Shown here: positions 25,090-34,620 of the stretch, piece by piece | How the letters are laid out: the number at the start of each line of letters is the position of its first letter | Numbering within the stretch: the stretch's first letter is position 1 | Assembly (NCBI RefSeq): GCF_011762095.1 | Contig: NZ_JAASQO010000009.1 | Coordinates: 144,344 to 208,343 of the forward strand | Source of the DNA: Parvibaculum indicum | GTDB taxonomy: Bacteria > Pseudomonadota > Alphaproteobacteria > Parvibaculales > Parvibaculaceae | Direction: 5' to 3' | DNA: 64,000 nucleotides | Program-made: the position numbers and the translations under genes | The notes under the pieces: generated by a model | Databases searched by the model: none | The model's input: only the letters and a program-made list of their open reading frames with translations | What the model was told of the DNA's origin: nothing

Positions 25090-25794
25090 ATGCTTATGCT
25101 CTGGGCGGCGGCGGCGTTTTTTCTGGGTATCCATCTCATCATCGCAGGCACCCGCCTGCGCGACCGTATCGTCGGTGCAATTGGCGAGGGGCCTTATCGC
25201 GGGCTCTTCTCGCTCGCCTCTCTGGCGGGCATCGTCTGGCTTTGCTGGTCCTATAATCTGGCGCTGGAGGGCCCGAACGAGCTTCACTGGGTGACGCCGG
25301 ACGGGCTGAAACATGCCGCCCCGCTTCTGATGCTGCTTGCCTTCCTGATCGGCATTGTCGGCCTGACCACACCCAACCCGACCTCGGTCGGCGCGGAAGG
25401 GCTGATGGAAAACCCGGGTACGGTGAAGGGCATTTTGCGCATCACGCGGCACCCGTTTCTCTGGTCCGTCATCATCTGGGGGCTCACCCATATGGCGATG
25501 AACGGCGACAAGGCCTCGCTCATTTTCTTCGGCACCTTCACGCTGCTCGCCGCGCTGGGGACGCTATCGATCGATGCCAAGCGCAAGCGGCTTTATGGCG
25601 AAAGCTGGAAGAGCTTCACCGCAACCACTTCCAACCTGCCTTTCGGAGCGATCTTCGCCGGGCGCAACAAACTGGCCATCGGCGAACTTGGCTGGTGGCG
25701 AATCCTCGCCGCGCTGGTCGCTTTCGGCGCGGTTTTCTACGGCCATCTCTGGGCCTTCGGCGTCACCCCGGTACCGGGCTGGTATCCGTACTAG
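25090..25794 (+). CDS. NnrU-family membrane protein
   Basis: 234 residues, about six hydrophobic helices. Matches the NnrU family (named from nitric-oxide-reduction gene clusters): FFLGIHLIIAGTRLRDRIVGAIGEGPYRGLFSLASLAGIVWLCW, GILRITRHPFLWSVIIWGLTHMAMNGD, then SIDAKRKRLYG. The RHP motif and length are typical of NnrU/MapEG-like isoprenylcysteine-methyltransferase-related membrane proteins. Start ATG at 25090 follows GGGGAGG. No nitrite or nitric oxide reductase genes are nearby, so a denitrification role is not supported here. Ends five bases from the convergent phoD gene. Confidence 0.88.
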   Translation: MLMLWAAAAFFLGIHLIIAGTRLRDRIVGAIGEGPYRGLFSLASLAGIVWLCWSYNLALEGPNELHWVTPDGLKHAAPLLMLLAFLIGIVGLTTPNPTSVGAEGLMENPGTVKGILRITRHPFLWSVIIWGLTHMAMNGDKASLIFFGTFTLLAALGTLSIDAKRKRLYGESWKSFTATTSNLPFGAIFAGRNKLAIGELGWWRILAALVAFGAVFYGHLWAFGVTPVPGWYPY

Positions 25795-25799
25795 GGCTG

Positions 25800-27662
25800 T
25801 CAGGCCTCGCGCCTGAGGCCGGAGAGCTTGCCGGGCCTGTCGGCCGTCACGGTGAAGCGGGCGAGGGAGATAGGTTCGTACTCTTTCTCGCGAACGGTGG
25901 TCACGGCCATATAGGTCGCGTCGGCCTTTTCCGCCGTCAGTTCGAGCAGCACGAAGCCGTGATGGGCAACATTGGCGTATTTGACTTCCGGACAATGCGA
26001 GACCATGACCTTTTCCGCGATTTCCGGGATACGCGGATCGTCGCCCAGATAGCGATAGCCCGATTGCGAGGTAACGCTGGTCGTGCCGAATTCGACGGCG
26101 ACCAGATCGCCTGCGTCGTCATGCAGGTCGTTCGCCCAGAAATTATGGCTGTCGCCGGCCAGCACGAGCAGGTTCGCTTCCGCCGCCTTCGCGCCTTCAT
26201 AGAGCTTTTCGCGCGCGACCGGATAGCCGTCCCATGAATCGAGATTGATGGGCAGGCCGAGCTTCGTGTTGTCGAGCCAGCGCTTCGTGTAGGGGCTCGA
26301 GGCGCGCGCCTTTTCCACGATGTCGGCGGGGAAGGCCGTGGTGAAGTCGGGCGCATCCATTCGGGCCATGACGATCTGGTTGGCCAGAACCTGCCATTTG
26401 ACATCCTTCGCGCGAGCCTTCTTCAACTCGCCGGCGAGCCAGGCCTGTTGCTTCTCGCCCATCATGTGCCGGGCGGGATCCTTCAGCTTCTCCTCCCGGA
26501 AGCGTTTGGTGTCCGGCTTGTAGCCGTAGCCTTCAGGCAGGCCCTTTTCCTGCCATTCCACCATCCGCGCATAGTCGAGGACCGGCTGGCCTGCCGCGTC
26601 ATAGGGCGTTTTCACGCGCCGGATGTCCGCGCCGGGGGCGGGCTCTTCCATCACGACAACCGGATTGTCCGGGTCCGAGGCGTCGAAGACGGTTTCCTCA
26701 TAGACCATGTCGGTCCCATAGCTCAGCGCGTCATCGCGCCCCGTGAGCCGCGTTTCGACGACATGGATCGACGCCAGCTTGCCATATTCATAGGAGCGGT
26801 TGAGCGCGTAGAAGGCCTTGCCGGGCGTGGGGTCGCGCATGGGCATCCACTCGAAATAGGCCTTCAGCGCGGCATCGCGGCGCGTTTCCCAATCGCCCTC
26901 GGTTGCGGGATCGTGATTGCCCGCGCCGCCGATCCAGCTGTTATTCGCCGTCTCGTGATCGTCCCAGACGGTGATGAAAGGGGCCGCGGCATGGGCGGCC
27001 TGCAGATCGGGATCGGCGCGGTATTGCGCAAATCGGGTGCGATAATCGGCGAGCGTCAGCAATTCATGCGGCGGCTCATGCATGCGGCCCAGTTGCTTGC
27101 CCACATCGCCGCCATATCCATCCACACCATATTCGTAGATATAGTCGCCCAGATGCACGACAGCATCCAGGTTGTCTAATGCGGCGACCTCCCGGTAGAC
27201 GTGGTAGTAGCCGAAAGAATAATGCGAGCAGGAGATCACCGCGAAGCGCGCCTGCGCGGTGTCGGCGGGCAGCGTCTTGGTAAGCCCCACGGGCGAAAGC
27301 GTGTCGCCTACCGCGAAGCGGTAGTAATAGGCGCTGCCGGGCGCGAGGCCCGTCACGTCCACCTTCACCGTATGGTCGCGGGCGGCGCTCGCCTGCGCTT
27401 CGCCCTCGGCGACCGGTTTCGTGAAATCGGCGTCTTCCGCCACCATCCACTGAACGGGCACGGGCGAGGTTTCGCTCGTGGTCACGCGCGTCCAGATGAT
27501 GACCGCATCGCCTTTCGGATCGCCGCTTGCCACGCCATGGCCGAAGGATGCGTCAAAACTTTCCGTCGCCTCCTTGTTTTCATCGCACCCGGCGAGACCG
27601 AGCCCGCCGACGGCGGTCAGGCCCAAAAGCGTCTGTCTTCTGGTAAAGCGATCCCAACTCAT
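25800..27662 (-). CDS. phoD: PhoD-type alkaline phosphatase/phosphodiesterase
   Basis: 620-residue exported metallophosphatase. The N-terminus has twin arginines (Arg8, Arg9) and a lipobox-like GLAGC (Cys26), suggesting Tat export and possibly lipid attachment. A PhoD_N domain (about 38-130: FGHGVASGDPKGDAVIIWTRV) precedes the PhoD phosphatase core with FAVISCSHYSFGYYHVY, VVHLGDYIYEYG, TVWDDHETANNSW and LVLAGDSHNFWANDL, which supply the calcium and iron ligands. It hydrolyses phosphate mono- and diesters in the periplasm during phosphate limitation. I see no obvious Pho box upstream. Convergent with nnrU. Confidence 0.95.
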   Translation of the reverse strand: MSWDRFTRRQTLLGLTAVGGLGLAGCDENKEATESFDASFGHGVASGDPKGDAVIIWTRVTTSETSPVPVQWMVAEDADFTKPVAEGEAQASAARDHTVKVDVTGLAPGSAYYYRFAVGDTLSPVGLTKTLPADTAQARFAVISCSHYSFGYYHVYREVAALDNLDAVVHLGDYIYEYGVDGYGGDVGKQLGRMHEPPHELLTLADYRTRFAQYRADPDLQAAHAAAPFITVWDDHETANNSWIGGAGNHDPATEGDWETRRDAALKAYFEWMPMRDPTPGKAFYALNRSYEYGKLASIHVVETRLTGRDDALSYGTDMVYEETVFDASDPDNPVVVMEEPAPGADIRRVKTPYDAAGQPVLDYARMVEWQEKGLPEGYGYKPDTKRFREEKLKDPARHMMGEKQQAWLAGELKKARAKDVKWQVLANQIVMARMDAPDFTTAFPADIVEKARASSPYTKRWLDNTKLGLPINLDSWDGYPVAREKLYEGAKAAEANLLVLAGDSHNFWANDLHDDAGDLVAVEFGTTSVTSQSGYRYLGDDPRIPEIAEKVMVSHCPEVKYANVAHHGFVLLELTAEKADATYMAVTTVREKEYEPISLARFTVTADRPGKLSGLRREA

Positions 27663-27798
27663 ACTGAAAACCCCCGGACATGAAACTGCCGATCACGCGC
27701 CACGACATGACCGTTAGACTATCAAGCCACAATGTCGGTTTTTTTGCCGGTCCGAACGCGCATGAAAACCTGCCCGGAAGGACCGGAAAGATGCATTG

Positions 27799-28467
27799 TC
27801 AGGGTTTCGTCACGCGGCGCAGCGTGATGTTGAGACGTCCGCCGCCCTCGAGCAGCGAGGACGAGCCGGGAATGATGCGGTCCACACCGTGAAACCGCAG
27901 GCGGCTCTCGCCTCCCAGCAACAGGACGTCGCCGGAAGCGAGCCTGAAACTCTTCGATTTATCGCGGCGGGCGAATCCACCCGCCCGGAAGACGCATGTG
28001 TCGCCCAGCGAAAGGGAGAGGACGGGCGCATCCAGCGCCTCCTCGTCCCGGTCCTGATGCAGGCCCATTTTGGCTTTCGGCCCGCGATAGATATTCAACA
28101 GGCAGGCCTCGGGCGGGGCGGGATAGCCGGTCAGCTCGTCCCAGAGCGCCAGCAGGCTTTCGGGTATGGTGGGCCAGGGGCGGTTCGTTTCCGGGTGGCG
28201 GGGCTCATAGCGATAGCCGGAGACGTCCGAAACCCAGCCCAGCGGTCCGAGATTTGTCTGGGCGATGGACCAGGGCTGACCGGTGCGCGGCATGGTCGGG
28301 CGATAGGGCGGCGCGGCGCGGACGGCCTCGCGCAATTCGGTGGCCAGGTGTTGCTGGGCCGCATCGTCCAGCGCATGGGGAAAGAGCACGAGCCCCGCCA
28401 TACCTGTATCCACGCCTCGGGCCCTTGCTTTCAGCGCCGTTTTCGCCGACGCGGAGGCTGTCGTCAT
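27799..28467 (-). CDS. alkB: AlkB-type alkylated DNA repair dioxygenase
   Basis: 222 residues. Fe(II)/2-oxoglutarate dioxygenase that removes methyl groups from 1-methyladenine and 3-methylcytosine in DNA. The metal triad is His137 and Asp139 in GLHQDRDE plus His193 in RFHGVDR; 2-oxoglutarate is bound by Arg211 and Arg217 in RLNITLRR. Substrate-side residues [15 protein letters not shown] and [15 protein letters not shown] match E. coli AlkB. Standalone, with no ada nearby. Divergent from dnaK. Confidence 0.96.
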   Translation of the reverse strand: MTTASASAKTALKARARGVDTGMAGLVLFPHALDDAAQQHLATELREAVRAAPPYRPTMPRTGQPWSIAQTNLGPLGWVSDVSGYRYEPRHPETNRPWPTIPESLLALWDELTGYPAPPEACLLNIYRGPKAKMGLHQDRDEEALDAPVLSLSLGDTCVFRAGGFARRDKSKSFRLASGDVLLLGGESRLRFHGVDRIIPGSSSLLEGGGRLNITLRRVTKP

Positions 28468-28544
28468 GCGTTCACCCGCTCATGCGACATGGCAGATCCC
28501 GGGACAGGCCGAAAAACCAGTGTGACCAAATTGCCGCATCACCG

Positions 28545-28573
28545 CTTGCGGCCCGTAGAACCCAATCCTATAT
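28545..28573 (+). promoter_or_regulatory. RpoH (sigma-32) type promoter of dnaK
   Basis: CTTG, 18-base spacer, CCTATAT matches the alphaproteobacterial heat-shock consensus CTTG-N17/18-CYTATNT. It lies 172 bases before the dnaK start, giving a leader of about 165 nucleotides that includes an imperfect hairpin near 28597-28615. Confidence 0.75.
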
Positions 28574-28745
28574 ACAGCGCAACCAGTTCCAACCCCTAAA
28601 GGACCCTTTGGGGGCCGGTCCGGGGCGGGTTGGCGGTTCGCCTTCCTTCCCTCGCAAAGCGCCCGCGCTGGTGACGTCTCTTCGGAGAAACGGACAGCAA
28701 TCGGGGCTTGCCCGGCCTGCCACAGACAAGAGGACCAGACGCAAG

Positions 28746-30674
28746 ATGGGAAAAGTAATCGGCATCGACCTTGGCACGACGAATTCGTGTGTCGCGGTCA
28801 TGGAAGGCAATCAGGCCAAAGTCATCGAAAACAGCGAAGGCGCGCGGACGACACCGTCCATGGTGGCCTTTACGCAGGATGGCGAGAGGCTGGTCGGTCA
28901 GTCCGCCAAACGCCAGGCGGTGACCAACCCCACCAATACGCTGTTTGCGATCAAGCGCCTTATCGGTCGCGCCTATGACGACCCGACCACCCAGAAAGAC
29001 AAGGATATGGTGCCCTACAGCATCGTCCGCGCCGATAATGGCGACGCCTGGGTGGAAGCGCATGGCGAGAAATATTCCGCCTCGCAGATTTCCGCCTTCA
29101 TCCTGCAGAAGATGAAGGAAACGGCCGAGGGCTATCTCGGCGAGAAGGTCGAACAGGCCGTCATCACCGTTCCCGCCTATTTCAACGACGCCCAGCGCCA
29201 GGCGACCAAGGACGCCGGCAAGATCGCAGGGCTCGAAGTACTGCGTATCATCAACGAGCCGACCGCGGCCTCGCTCGCCTACGGGCTTGAGAAGAAGAGC
29301 GGCGAGACCATCGCCGTCTACGACCTCGGCGGCGGCACCTTCGATATTTCGATCCTCGAAATCGGCGACGGCGTGTTCGAGGTGAAGGCCACGAACGGCG
29401 ACACCTTCCTCGGCGGCGAAGATTTCGACATGCTGCTGGTCGGCTATCTGGCCGATGAGTTCAAGAAGGAAAACGGGATCGACCTGCGCGAAGACAAGCT
29501 CGCGCTGCAGCGCCTGAAAGAGGCGGCCGAGAAAGCGAAGATCGAGCTGTCCTCGTCCTCGCAAACGGAAGTGAACCTGCCCTTCATCACGGCGGATGCC
29601 TCCGGCCCGAAGCATCTCAACCTCAAGATCACGCGCTCCAAGCTGGAAGCACTGGTGGACGGCCTCATCGAGCGCACGATCGAGCCCTGCAAGGCCGCGC
29701 TCAAGGATGCGGGCGTCAATGCCGGTCAGATCGACGAAGTGGTGCTTGTCGGCGGTCAGACGCGCATGCCCAAGATCCGCGAGAAGGTGAAGGCCTTCTT
29801 CGGCAAGGAACCGAACATGTCGGTGAACCCGGACGAAGTGGTGGCGATGGGCGCCGCCATTCAGGCCGGCGTGCTGCAGGGCGACGTCAAGGACGTGCTG
29901 CTGCTCGACGTGACGCCGCTTTCGCTCGGCATCGAAACGCTGGGCGGTGTGTTCACCCGCCTCATCGACCGCAACACGACGATCCCCACCAAGAAGGCGC
30001 AGACCTTCTCCACCGCCGAGGACAATCAGTCCGCGGTGACGATCCGCGTCTTCCAGGGCGAACGCGAAATGGCGGCCGACAACAAGCTGCTCGGCCAGTT
30101 CGACCTTGTCGGCATTCCCTCCGCGCCGCGCGGCGTGCCGCAGATCGAGGTTGCCTTCGACATCGACGCCAACGGCATCGTGAACGTGTCGGCCAAGGAC
30201 AAGGCGACCGGCAAGGAACAGACCATCCGCATCGAAGCCTCCGGCGGTCTCAGCGAGGCGGATATCGAGCAGATGGTGAAGGATGCCGAATCCCACGCCG
30301 AGGAAGACAAGAAGAAGCGTGAGGAAGTCGAGATCCGCAACCACGCCGAAGCCCTTGTCCACTCCACCGAGAAGACGCTGGAGGAAAACAAGGACAAGAT
30401 CGACGAGGCGGTGAAGTCGGAAGTCGAAACGGCCGCCGAAGAGCTGAAGACGGCTCTCAAGGATGGTTCCGCCGACGACGTCAAGGCGAAGACGGAAGCG
30501 CTGACCCAGGTTTCGATGAAACTCGGCGAAGCGCTCTACAAGCAGCAGCAGGCCGATGCCGAGGCGAATGCCGCCGGCGGCGATGAAGCCGACGGCTCGC
30601 AGGACGATGTCGTCGATGCCGACTTCGAGGAAGTCGAGGATGACGACAAGAAGGACGAGAGCAAGGACTCCTAA
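28746..30674 (+). CDS. dnaK: Chaperone DnaK (Hsp70)
   Basis: 642-residue ATP-dependent cytoplasmic chaperone. The nucleotide-binding domain begins [17 protein letters not shown] and includes [28 protein letters not shown] and [13 protein letters not shown]; the substrate-binding domain has [17 protein letters not shown]; the acidic C-terminal tail ends with many Asp and Glu residues. The long loop DELTA typical of Gram-negative DnaK is present. The ATG at 28746 is the family start; the open frame upstream to 27996 is a composition artefact. Transcribed from an RpoH-type promoter and followed by dnaJ after a 93-bp gap holding a strong hairpin. Confidence 0.99.
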   Translation: MGKVIGIDLGTTNSCVAVMEGNQAKVIENSEGARTTPSMVAFTQDGERLVGQSAKRQAVTNPTNTLFAIKRLIGRAYDDPTTQKDKDMVPYSIVRADNGDAWVEAHGEKYSASQISAFILQKMKETAEGYLGEKVEQAVITVPAYFNDAQRQATKDAGKIAGLEVLRIINEPTAASLAYGLEKKSGETIAVYDLGGGTFDISILEIGDGVFEVKATNGDTFLGGEDFDMLLVGYLADEFKKENGIDLREDKLALQRLKEAAEKAKIELSSSSQTEVNLPFITADASGPKHLNLKITRSKLEALVDGLIERTIEPCKAALKDAGVNAGQIDEVVLVGGQTRMPKIREKVKAFFGKEPNMSVNPDEVVAMGAAIQAGVLQGDVKDVLLLDVTPLSLGIETLGGVFTRLIDRNTTIPTKKAQTFSTAEDNQSAVTIRVFQGEREMAADNKLLGQFDLVGIPSAPRGVPQIEVAFDIDANGIVNVSAKDKATGKEQTIRIEASGGLSEADIEQMVKDAESHAEEDKKKREEVEIRNHAEALVHSTEKTLEENKDKIDEAVKSEVETAAEELKTALKDGSADDVKAKTEALTQVSMKLGEALYKQQQADAEANAAGGDEADGSQDDVVDADFEEVEDDDKKDESKDS

Positions 30675-30689
30675 GGAGTTCCAACGAGT

Positions 30690-30716
30690 GGACGGGATGC
30701 CTGATGCGTCCCGTCC
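30690..30716 (+). other. Stable intercistronic hairpin between dnaK and dnaJ
   Basis: GGACGGGATGC and GCGTCCCGTCC pair over 11 positions (one G-U) with a 5-base loop. There is no U-run, so it is more likely an RNA processing or stability element setting the DnaK:DnaJ ratio than a terminator. Confidence 0.55.
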
Positions 30717-30767
30717 GACTTCAAACGCTTCAGGGCCCAAGCTCGGTGCCCATCGGGTAATCCTTCA

Positions 30768-31928
30768 ATGTCCAAGCGCGACTATTACGAAATCCTCGGC
30801 GTGAACCGGAACGCCTCAGCCGACGAGCTGAAAAAGGCCTACCGGTCTCTCGCCAAGAAATATCACCCCGACCAGAACGCCGGCGACGACGAGGCCGAGA
30901 CCAAGTTCAAGGAATTGAACGAGGCCTATGACGTGCTGAAGGACGAGCAGTCCCGCGCCGCCTACGACCAGTTCGGCCATGCGGCCTTCGAGGGCGGCAT
31001 GGGCGGTCCCCGTGGCGGCCAGCAGGGCTTTCACGGCGATTTCGGCGCGTCGATGTCCGACATTTTCGACGATCTGTTCGGCGAATTCATGGGCGGACGG
31101 CGCGGCGGACGAGGCGGGCGCGGCGGCGATGGCGGCCGGATGCGCGGTCACGACCTGCGCTACAATCTCGACATCACGCTGGAAGAGGCCTTCGAAGGCA
31201 AAAAGGCGCAGATCCGCGTACCCGGTTCGGTCACATGCGAGGAGTGCCATGGCAGCGGCGCGGAGCCGGGTTCGAGCCCGGTCACCTGTCCGACCTGCCA
31301 GGGCGATGGGCGCGTCCGCGCCAGCCAGGGCTTTTTCACGGTGGAACGCACCTGCCCGACCTGCCATGGGCGCGGCCAGACCATCGACAAGCCCTGCAAG
31401 GCGTGCAACGGCGCAGGCCGGATCGAAAAGGAACGCACGCTGTCGGTGAATATTCCGCAGGGCGTCGAAGACGGCACACGCATTCGCCTGGCGGGTGAGG
31501 GCGAGGCCGGGCTGCGCGGCGGCCCGCCCGGCGATCTCTATATCTTCCTGTCGGTGCGTCCGCACACGCTGTTCCAGCGCGACGGAGCGGACCTCTTCTG
31601 CCGGGTGCCGATTTCGATCGCGACAGCCGCGCTTGGCGGCGAGATCGAAGTCCCGACGCTGGGCGGCAAGAAAGTGAAGGTCAAGGTGCCGGAAGGCGCG
31701 CAGACCGGACGCCAGTTCCGCCTGCGCGGCAAGGGCATGCCCATCGTCAATACGCGCGATTTCGGCGACCTCTATATCCAGGTGACCGTCGAAACGCCGG
31801 TGAAGCTCACCAAGAAGCAGAAAGAGCTTCTGAAGGAGTTCGAAGAGGGATCCAGCGACGCCAACAATCCCGAAAGCACCGGCTTCTTCGCCAAGGTGAA
31901 GGATTTCTGGGACAGCTTCCAGAACTGA
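30768..31928 (+). CDS. dnaJ: Chaperone DnaJ (Hsp40)
   Basis: 386-residue co-chaperone stimulating DnaK ATPase. J domain at 1-70 with the HPD motif (His33-Pro34-Asp35), a Gly/Phe/Arg-rich linker (about 75-125, unusually rich in GRRGG), a zinc-finger domain with four CxxCxGxG repeats ([32 protein letters not shown]), and the two C-terminal beta-barrel domains. Length and start are standard. Followed by a rho-independent terminator at 31948. Confidence 0.99.
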   Translation: MSKRDYYEILGVNRNASADELKKAYRSLAKKYHPDQNAGDDEAETKFKELNEAYDVLKDEQSRAAYDQFGHAAFEGGMGGPRGGQQGFHGDFGASMSDIFDDLFGEFMGGRRGGRGGRGGDGGRMRGHDLRYNLDITLEEAFEGKKAQIRVPGSVTCEECHGSGAEPGSSPVTCPTCQGDGRVRASQGFFTVERTCPTCHGRGQTIDKPCKACNGAGRIEKERTLSVNIPQGVEDGTRIRLAGEGEAGLRGGPPGDLYIFLSVRPHTLFQRDGADLFCRVPISIATAALGGEIEVPTLGGKKVKVKVPEGAQTGRQFRLRGKGMPIVNTRDFGDLYIQVTVETPVKLTKKQKELLKEFEEGSSDANNPESTGFFAKVKDFWDSFQN

Positions 31929-31947
31929 CCGAACCGGTACAGGATAG

Positions 31948-31973
31948 AAGGCCCCGCTTCGGCGGGGCCTTTT
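31948..31973 (+). terminator. Rho-independent terminator of dnaKJ
   Basis: AAGGCCCCGC pairs with GCGGGGCCTT around a TTCG tetraloop, followed by a short T run. Placed 19 bases after the dnaJ stop. Confidence 0.88.
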
Positions 31974-32000
31974 GCATTCCGCCGCCTATCGGGTAGGGAC

Positions 32001-32426
32001 ATGTCTGTCGAAACGCCTGCAATTGTACCCGAACTTGATGTGACCGATCTGGAGGCCTCCCTGAAGGTCTATACCGAAGTATTCACCTTCAAGGTCCTCT
32101 ACTCTCGCCCCAAAGAGCGCTTTGCCTATCTCACTCTCGGGAACGCTCATCTCATGCTCGAAGAGTTGGCCGGGCCGGGACGACGCTTCCATACCGCGGC
32201 GATGGTATTTCCATTCGGACGGGGGATGAACCTTCAGATCGAGGTGCCGGACGTTCGGGCGCTGTATACTAATGCTCAGGCATCCGGGCTCGCCATTCAT
32301 GTTCCACTGGAAGAGCGCTGGTACCGGCAGGGAGACCGAGAGGCGGGAAACCTTCAATTCGTCGTTGCCGACCCTGACGGCTACTTGCTGCGATTTTTCA
32401 GCAACCTCGGCAAAAGACCGCTGTGA
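32001..32426 (+). CDS. VOC-fold (glyoxalase/bleomycin-resistance-like) protein
   Basis: 141-residue vicinal-oxygen-chelate protein. The beta-alpha-beta pattern is visible: VPELDVTDLEASLKVYTEVFTFKVLYSRP, RFAYLTLGNAHLMLEE, MNLQIEVPDVRALYTNAQASG and the C-terminal FVVADPDGYLLRFF. The set of metal-binding His/Glu residues is incomplete, so it may be a ligand-binding relative of bleomycin-resistance proteins rather than an enzyme. Starts 28 bases after the dnaKJ terminator and probably has its own promoter. Confidence 0.8.
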   Translation: MSVETPAIVPELDVTDLEASLKVYTEVFTFKVLYSRPKERFAYLTLGNAHLMLEELAGPGRRFHTAAMVFPFGRGMNLQIEVPDVRALYTNAQASGLAIHVPLEERWYRQGDREAGNLQFVVADPDGYLLRFFSNLGKRPL

Positions 32427-32506
32427 CATCACAGGAATGGGCGCTCACTTGGCCCAACCCGTCCCGCCTGCTATATCCCCGGTCAAATACCAGAGGCGCT
32501 AAGAAT

Positions 32507-33322
32507 ATGACCCAGGACCTGAAGATAGCCGTGACCGGCGCCGCCGGGCGCATGGGGCGCACGATCCTCAAGATCGTGCACGAGACCCCGGGCGTCGCCA
32601 TCGGGGGCGGCATCGAGGCGGAAGGCTCGCCGCATCTGCGCGTCGATCTCGGGGAGCTGGCGGGCCTTGCCCACAAGCTCGGCCTCGAGGCGACGAGCGA
32701 CGCAGGCGCCGTGATCTCCGCTTGCGACGCTATCATCGACTTCACCCGGCCAGCGGCGAGTGTCGCCTTTGCGCAGGAAGCGGCAAAGGCGGGCAAGGTG
32801 CATGTGATCGCGACCACGGGCTTCACCGATGAGGATGAAGCCGCCATCGCGGAAGCGGCAAAGAGCGCCATCATCGTCAAGGCGGGCAATATGAGCCTTG
32901 GCGTCAATCTGCTCGCGGCGCTGGTGCGGCAGGCCGCGCGTGCACTGGATGCGAGCTGGGATGTGGAAATCGTCGAGATGCATCACCGTCACAAGGTGGA
33001 TGCGCCCTCCGGCACGGCGCTGATGCTGGGCGAAGCGGCGGCGGAAGGGCGCGACATCCCGCTCAAGGACAATTTCGAGAGCGGGCGCGACGGCATTACC
33101 GGCGAACGCAAGGAAGGCGCGATCGGCTTTGCCGCGCTTCGGGGCGGTTCGGTGGTTGGCGAGCATCAGGCGATCTTCGCCGGCGCGCATGAGCGCCTCG
33201 TGCTCGGGCATATCGCGGAAGACCGCGGCATCTTCGCGCGCGGCGCCGTCAAGGCAGCGCTTTGGGCGCAGGGCAGGAAGCCCGGCCTCTATGACATGGC
33301 CGACGTGCTCGGCATCAATTAA
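32507..33322 (+). CDS. dapB: 4-hydroxy-tetrahydrodipicolinate reductase
   Basis: 271 residues. NAD(P)H-dependent reductase of the diaminopimelate/lysine pathway, feeding peptidoglycan and lysine synthesis. The dinucleotide-binding loop GAAGRMGR is at 11-18; IDFTRPAAS, TTGFTDED and the catalytic EMHHRHKVDAPSGTA (paired His and Lys, signature of DapB) follow. The frame opens at 32423 overlapping the VOC gene, but the ATG at 32507 has GAGG upstream and the family N-terminus. gpmA follows 39 bp later. Confidence 0.97.
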   Translation: MTQDLKIAVTGAAGRMGRTILKIVHETPGVAIGGGIEAEGSPHLRVDLGELAGLAHKLGLEATSDAGAVISACDAIIDFTRPAASVAFAQEAAKAGKVHVIATTGFTDEDEAAIAEAAKSAIIVKAGNMSLGVNLLAALVRQAARALDASWDVEIVEMHHRHKVDAPSGTALMLGEAAAEGRDIPLKDNFESGRDGITGERKEGAIGFAALRGGSVVGEHQAIFAGAHERLVLGHIAEDRGIFARGAVKAALWAQGRKPGLYDMADVLGIN

Positions 33323-33361
33323 TCCAGACTTTCATCAGACCACAGAGCAAAGGAGCGAACC

Positions 33362-33994
33362 TTGGCCAACCTGCTTGTTCTCGTCCGTCATGGACAGAGT
33401 GACTGGAATAAGAAAAACCTTTTCACAGGCTGGCGCGATCCGGAGCTGACCGAGCAAGGCAAGGAAGAAGCCAGGGAAGCAGGCGAGGCGCTGAAGAAGG
33501 CCGGCTATCATTTCGACGTTGCCTATACCTCCGCGCTGACGCGCGCGCAGGAAACCAATCGCATCCTGCTCGAAGAACTCGGTCAGAGCGATATCGAGAT
33601 CGTAAAGGACCAGGCGCTGAACGAGCGCGACTATGGCGATCTTTCCGGCCTCAACAAGGACGATGCCCGCGAGAAATGGGGCGAGGAACAGGTGCATATC
33701 TGGCGCCGTTCCTTCGACGTGCCGCCGCCCGGCGGCGAAAGCCTGAAGATGACGGCGGAACGAGTGCTGCCCTATTACGAGGCGAACATCCTGCCGCGCG
33801 TACTGAAGGGCGAGAAGGTGCTGGTCGCCGCGCATGGCAACAGCCTGCGTGCGCTCGCCATGCAGCTCGACGGTCTTTCGGAAGACGAGATCACCAAGCT
33901 CAACATCGCGACCGGCGCGCCGATCGTCTATGAGCTGGACGACAACGGCAAGGTGCTTTCAAAGACAATGCTGATCGAGCGCGAGGCGCATTGA
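33362..33994 (+). CDS. gpmA: 2,3-bisphosphoglycerate-dependent phosphoglycerate mutase
   Basis: 210-residue cytoplasmic glycolytic enzyme interconverting 2- and 3-phosphoglycerate. The phosphohistidine motif [10 protein letters not shown] has the catalytic His10; further motifs are [48 protein letters not shown] and [10 protein letters not shown] with the second catalytic His. It is the short alphaproteobacterial form. The start is a TTG at 33362 with a strong AAAGGAG ribosome site seven bases upstream. Likely co-transcribed with dapB. Confidence 0.96.
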   Translation: MANLLVLVRHGQSDWNKKNLFTGWRDPELTEQGKEEAREAGEALKKAGYHFDVAYTSALTRAQETNRILLEELGQSDIEIVKDQALNERDYGDLSGLNKDDAREKWGEEQVHIWRRSFDVPPPGGESLKMTAERVLPYYEANILPRVLKGEKVLVAAHGNSLRALAMQLDGLSEDEITKLNIATGAPIVYELDDNGKVLSKTMLIEREAH

Positions 33995-34004
33995 TCGCCT
34001 GACA

Positions 34005-34550
34005 TCAGGGAGTGGCGTGCTCCGCGATCCCATGATGCTGGGGTACGGCGCGCCATTCATGCAGGGCCCGGGAAAGCGCATCGGCGAAGTCCCGGCGCTC
34101 CGGCACGGAGAGGAACGAGGCGATCTCCAGGTCGCGGCCATGGCTGCGCAGGTGAAGCTCCGTCGTCTCGTCGGGATTTTCCTTCAGATCGAGCCGCACC
34201 CAATAGGGCTCGAAGCTGTAGCCCGTCGCCCGTCCATACTGATCGACGCGGCGCACGATCAGCTCGTTCTCGCCGAGCTGGACGGTCTCATGGGCGCGGG
34301 CGGCGCGGTAGTTGGCGCGGAAGGCCCACCAGACCAGCGCCACGTCGAGCCCGCAAAAGGGGGCCACCAGCCAGGCGCCTTTCAGGGCGAAAAGAAAGCC
34401 CGCCAGGAAATTGACCCCGACCACGATCCCCATGACCACGAGGAAGCCCTGCCGCCCCAGCGAGCGATGGGGCGTGATGAGGGCGTTGAAATGCAGCGTC
34501 CCGTCCGCGGGCAAGACTGCGTGGCTGCGATGTTCCGGCAATGGCGTCAT
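34005..34550 (-). CDS. DUF2244 membrane protein
   Basis: 181 residues. The DUF2244 family pattern is recognised: LHFNALITPHRSLGRQGFLVVMGIVVGVNFLAGFLFALKGAWLVAPFCGLDVALVWWAFRANYRAAR (two adjacent membrane helices), then a soluble domain with ELIVRRVDQYGR and LRSHGRDLEIASFLSVPERRDFADAL. Function unknown; family members are small inner-membrane proteins. Start ATG at 34550 chosen by family N-terminus. Divergent from nth, a frequent neighbour in alphaproteobacteria. Confidence 0.85.
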   Translation of the reverse strand: MTPLPEHRSHAVLPADGTLHFNALITPHRSLGRQGFLVVMGIVVGVNFLAGFLFALKGAWLVAPFCGLDVALVWWAFRANYRAARAHETVQLGENELIVRRVDQYGRATGYSFEPYWVRLDLKENPDETTELHLRSHGRDLEIASFLSVPERRDFADALSRALHEWRAVPQHHGIAEHATP

Positions 34551-34620
34551 GGCTGTATAGAATAGGGTTTGAGCCGCCGCCCGACAATGCGCGGTGGCGC
34601 CGCAGCCGGAGAGCCGATCC

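Noticed and set aside
25090..25794. Denitrification cluster suggested by the name NnrU
   Set aside because: No nir, nor or nos gene is in the window; NnrU-family genes are common without them.
28596..30740. 714-codon open frame antisense to dnaK
   Set aside because: It mirrors the dnaK codons in a GC-rich genome; composition is repetitive (Leu/Gly/Val/Arg-rich) and no family resembles it.
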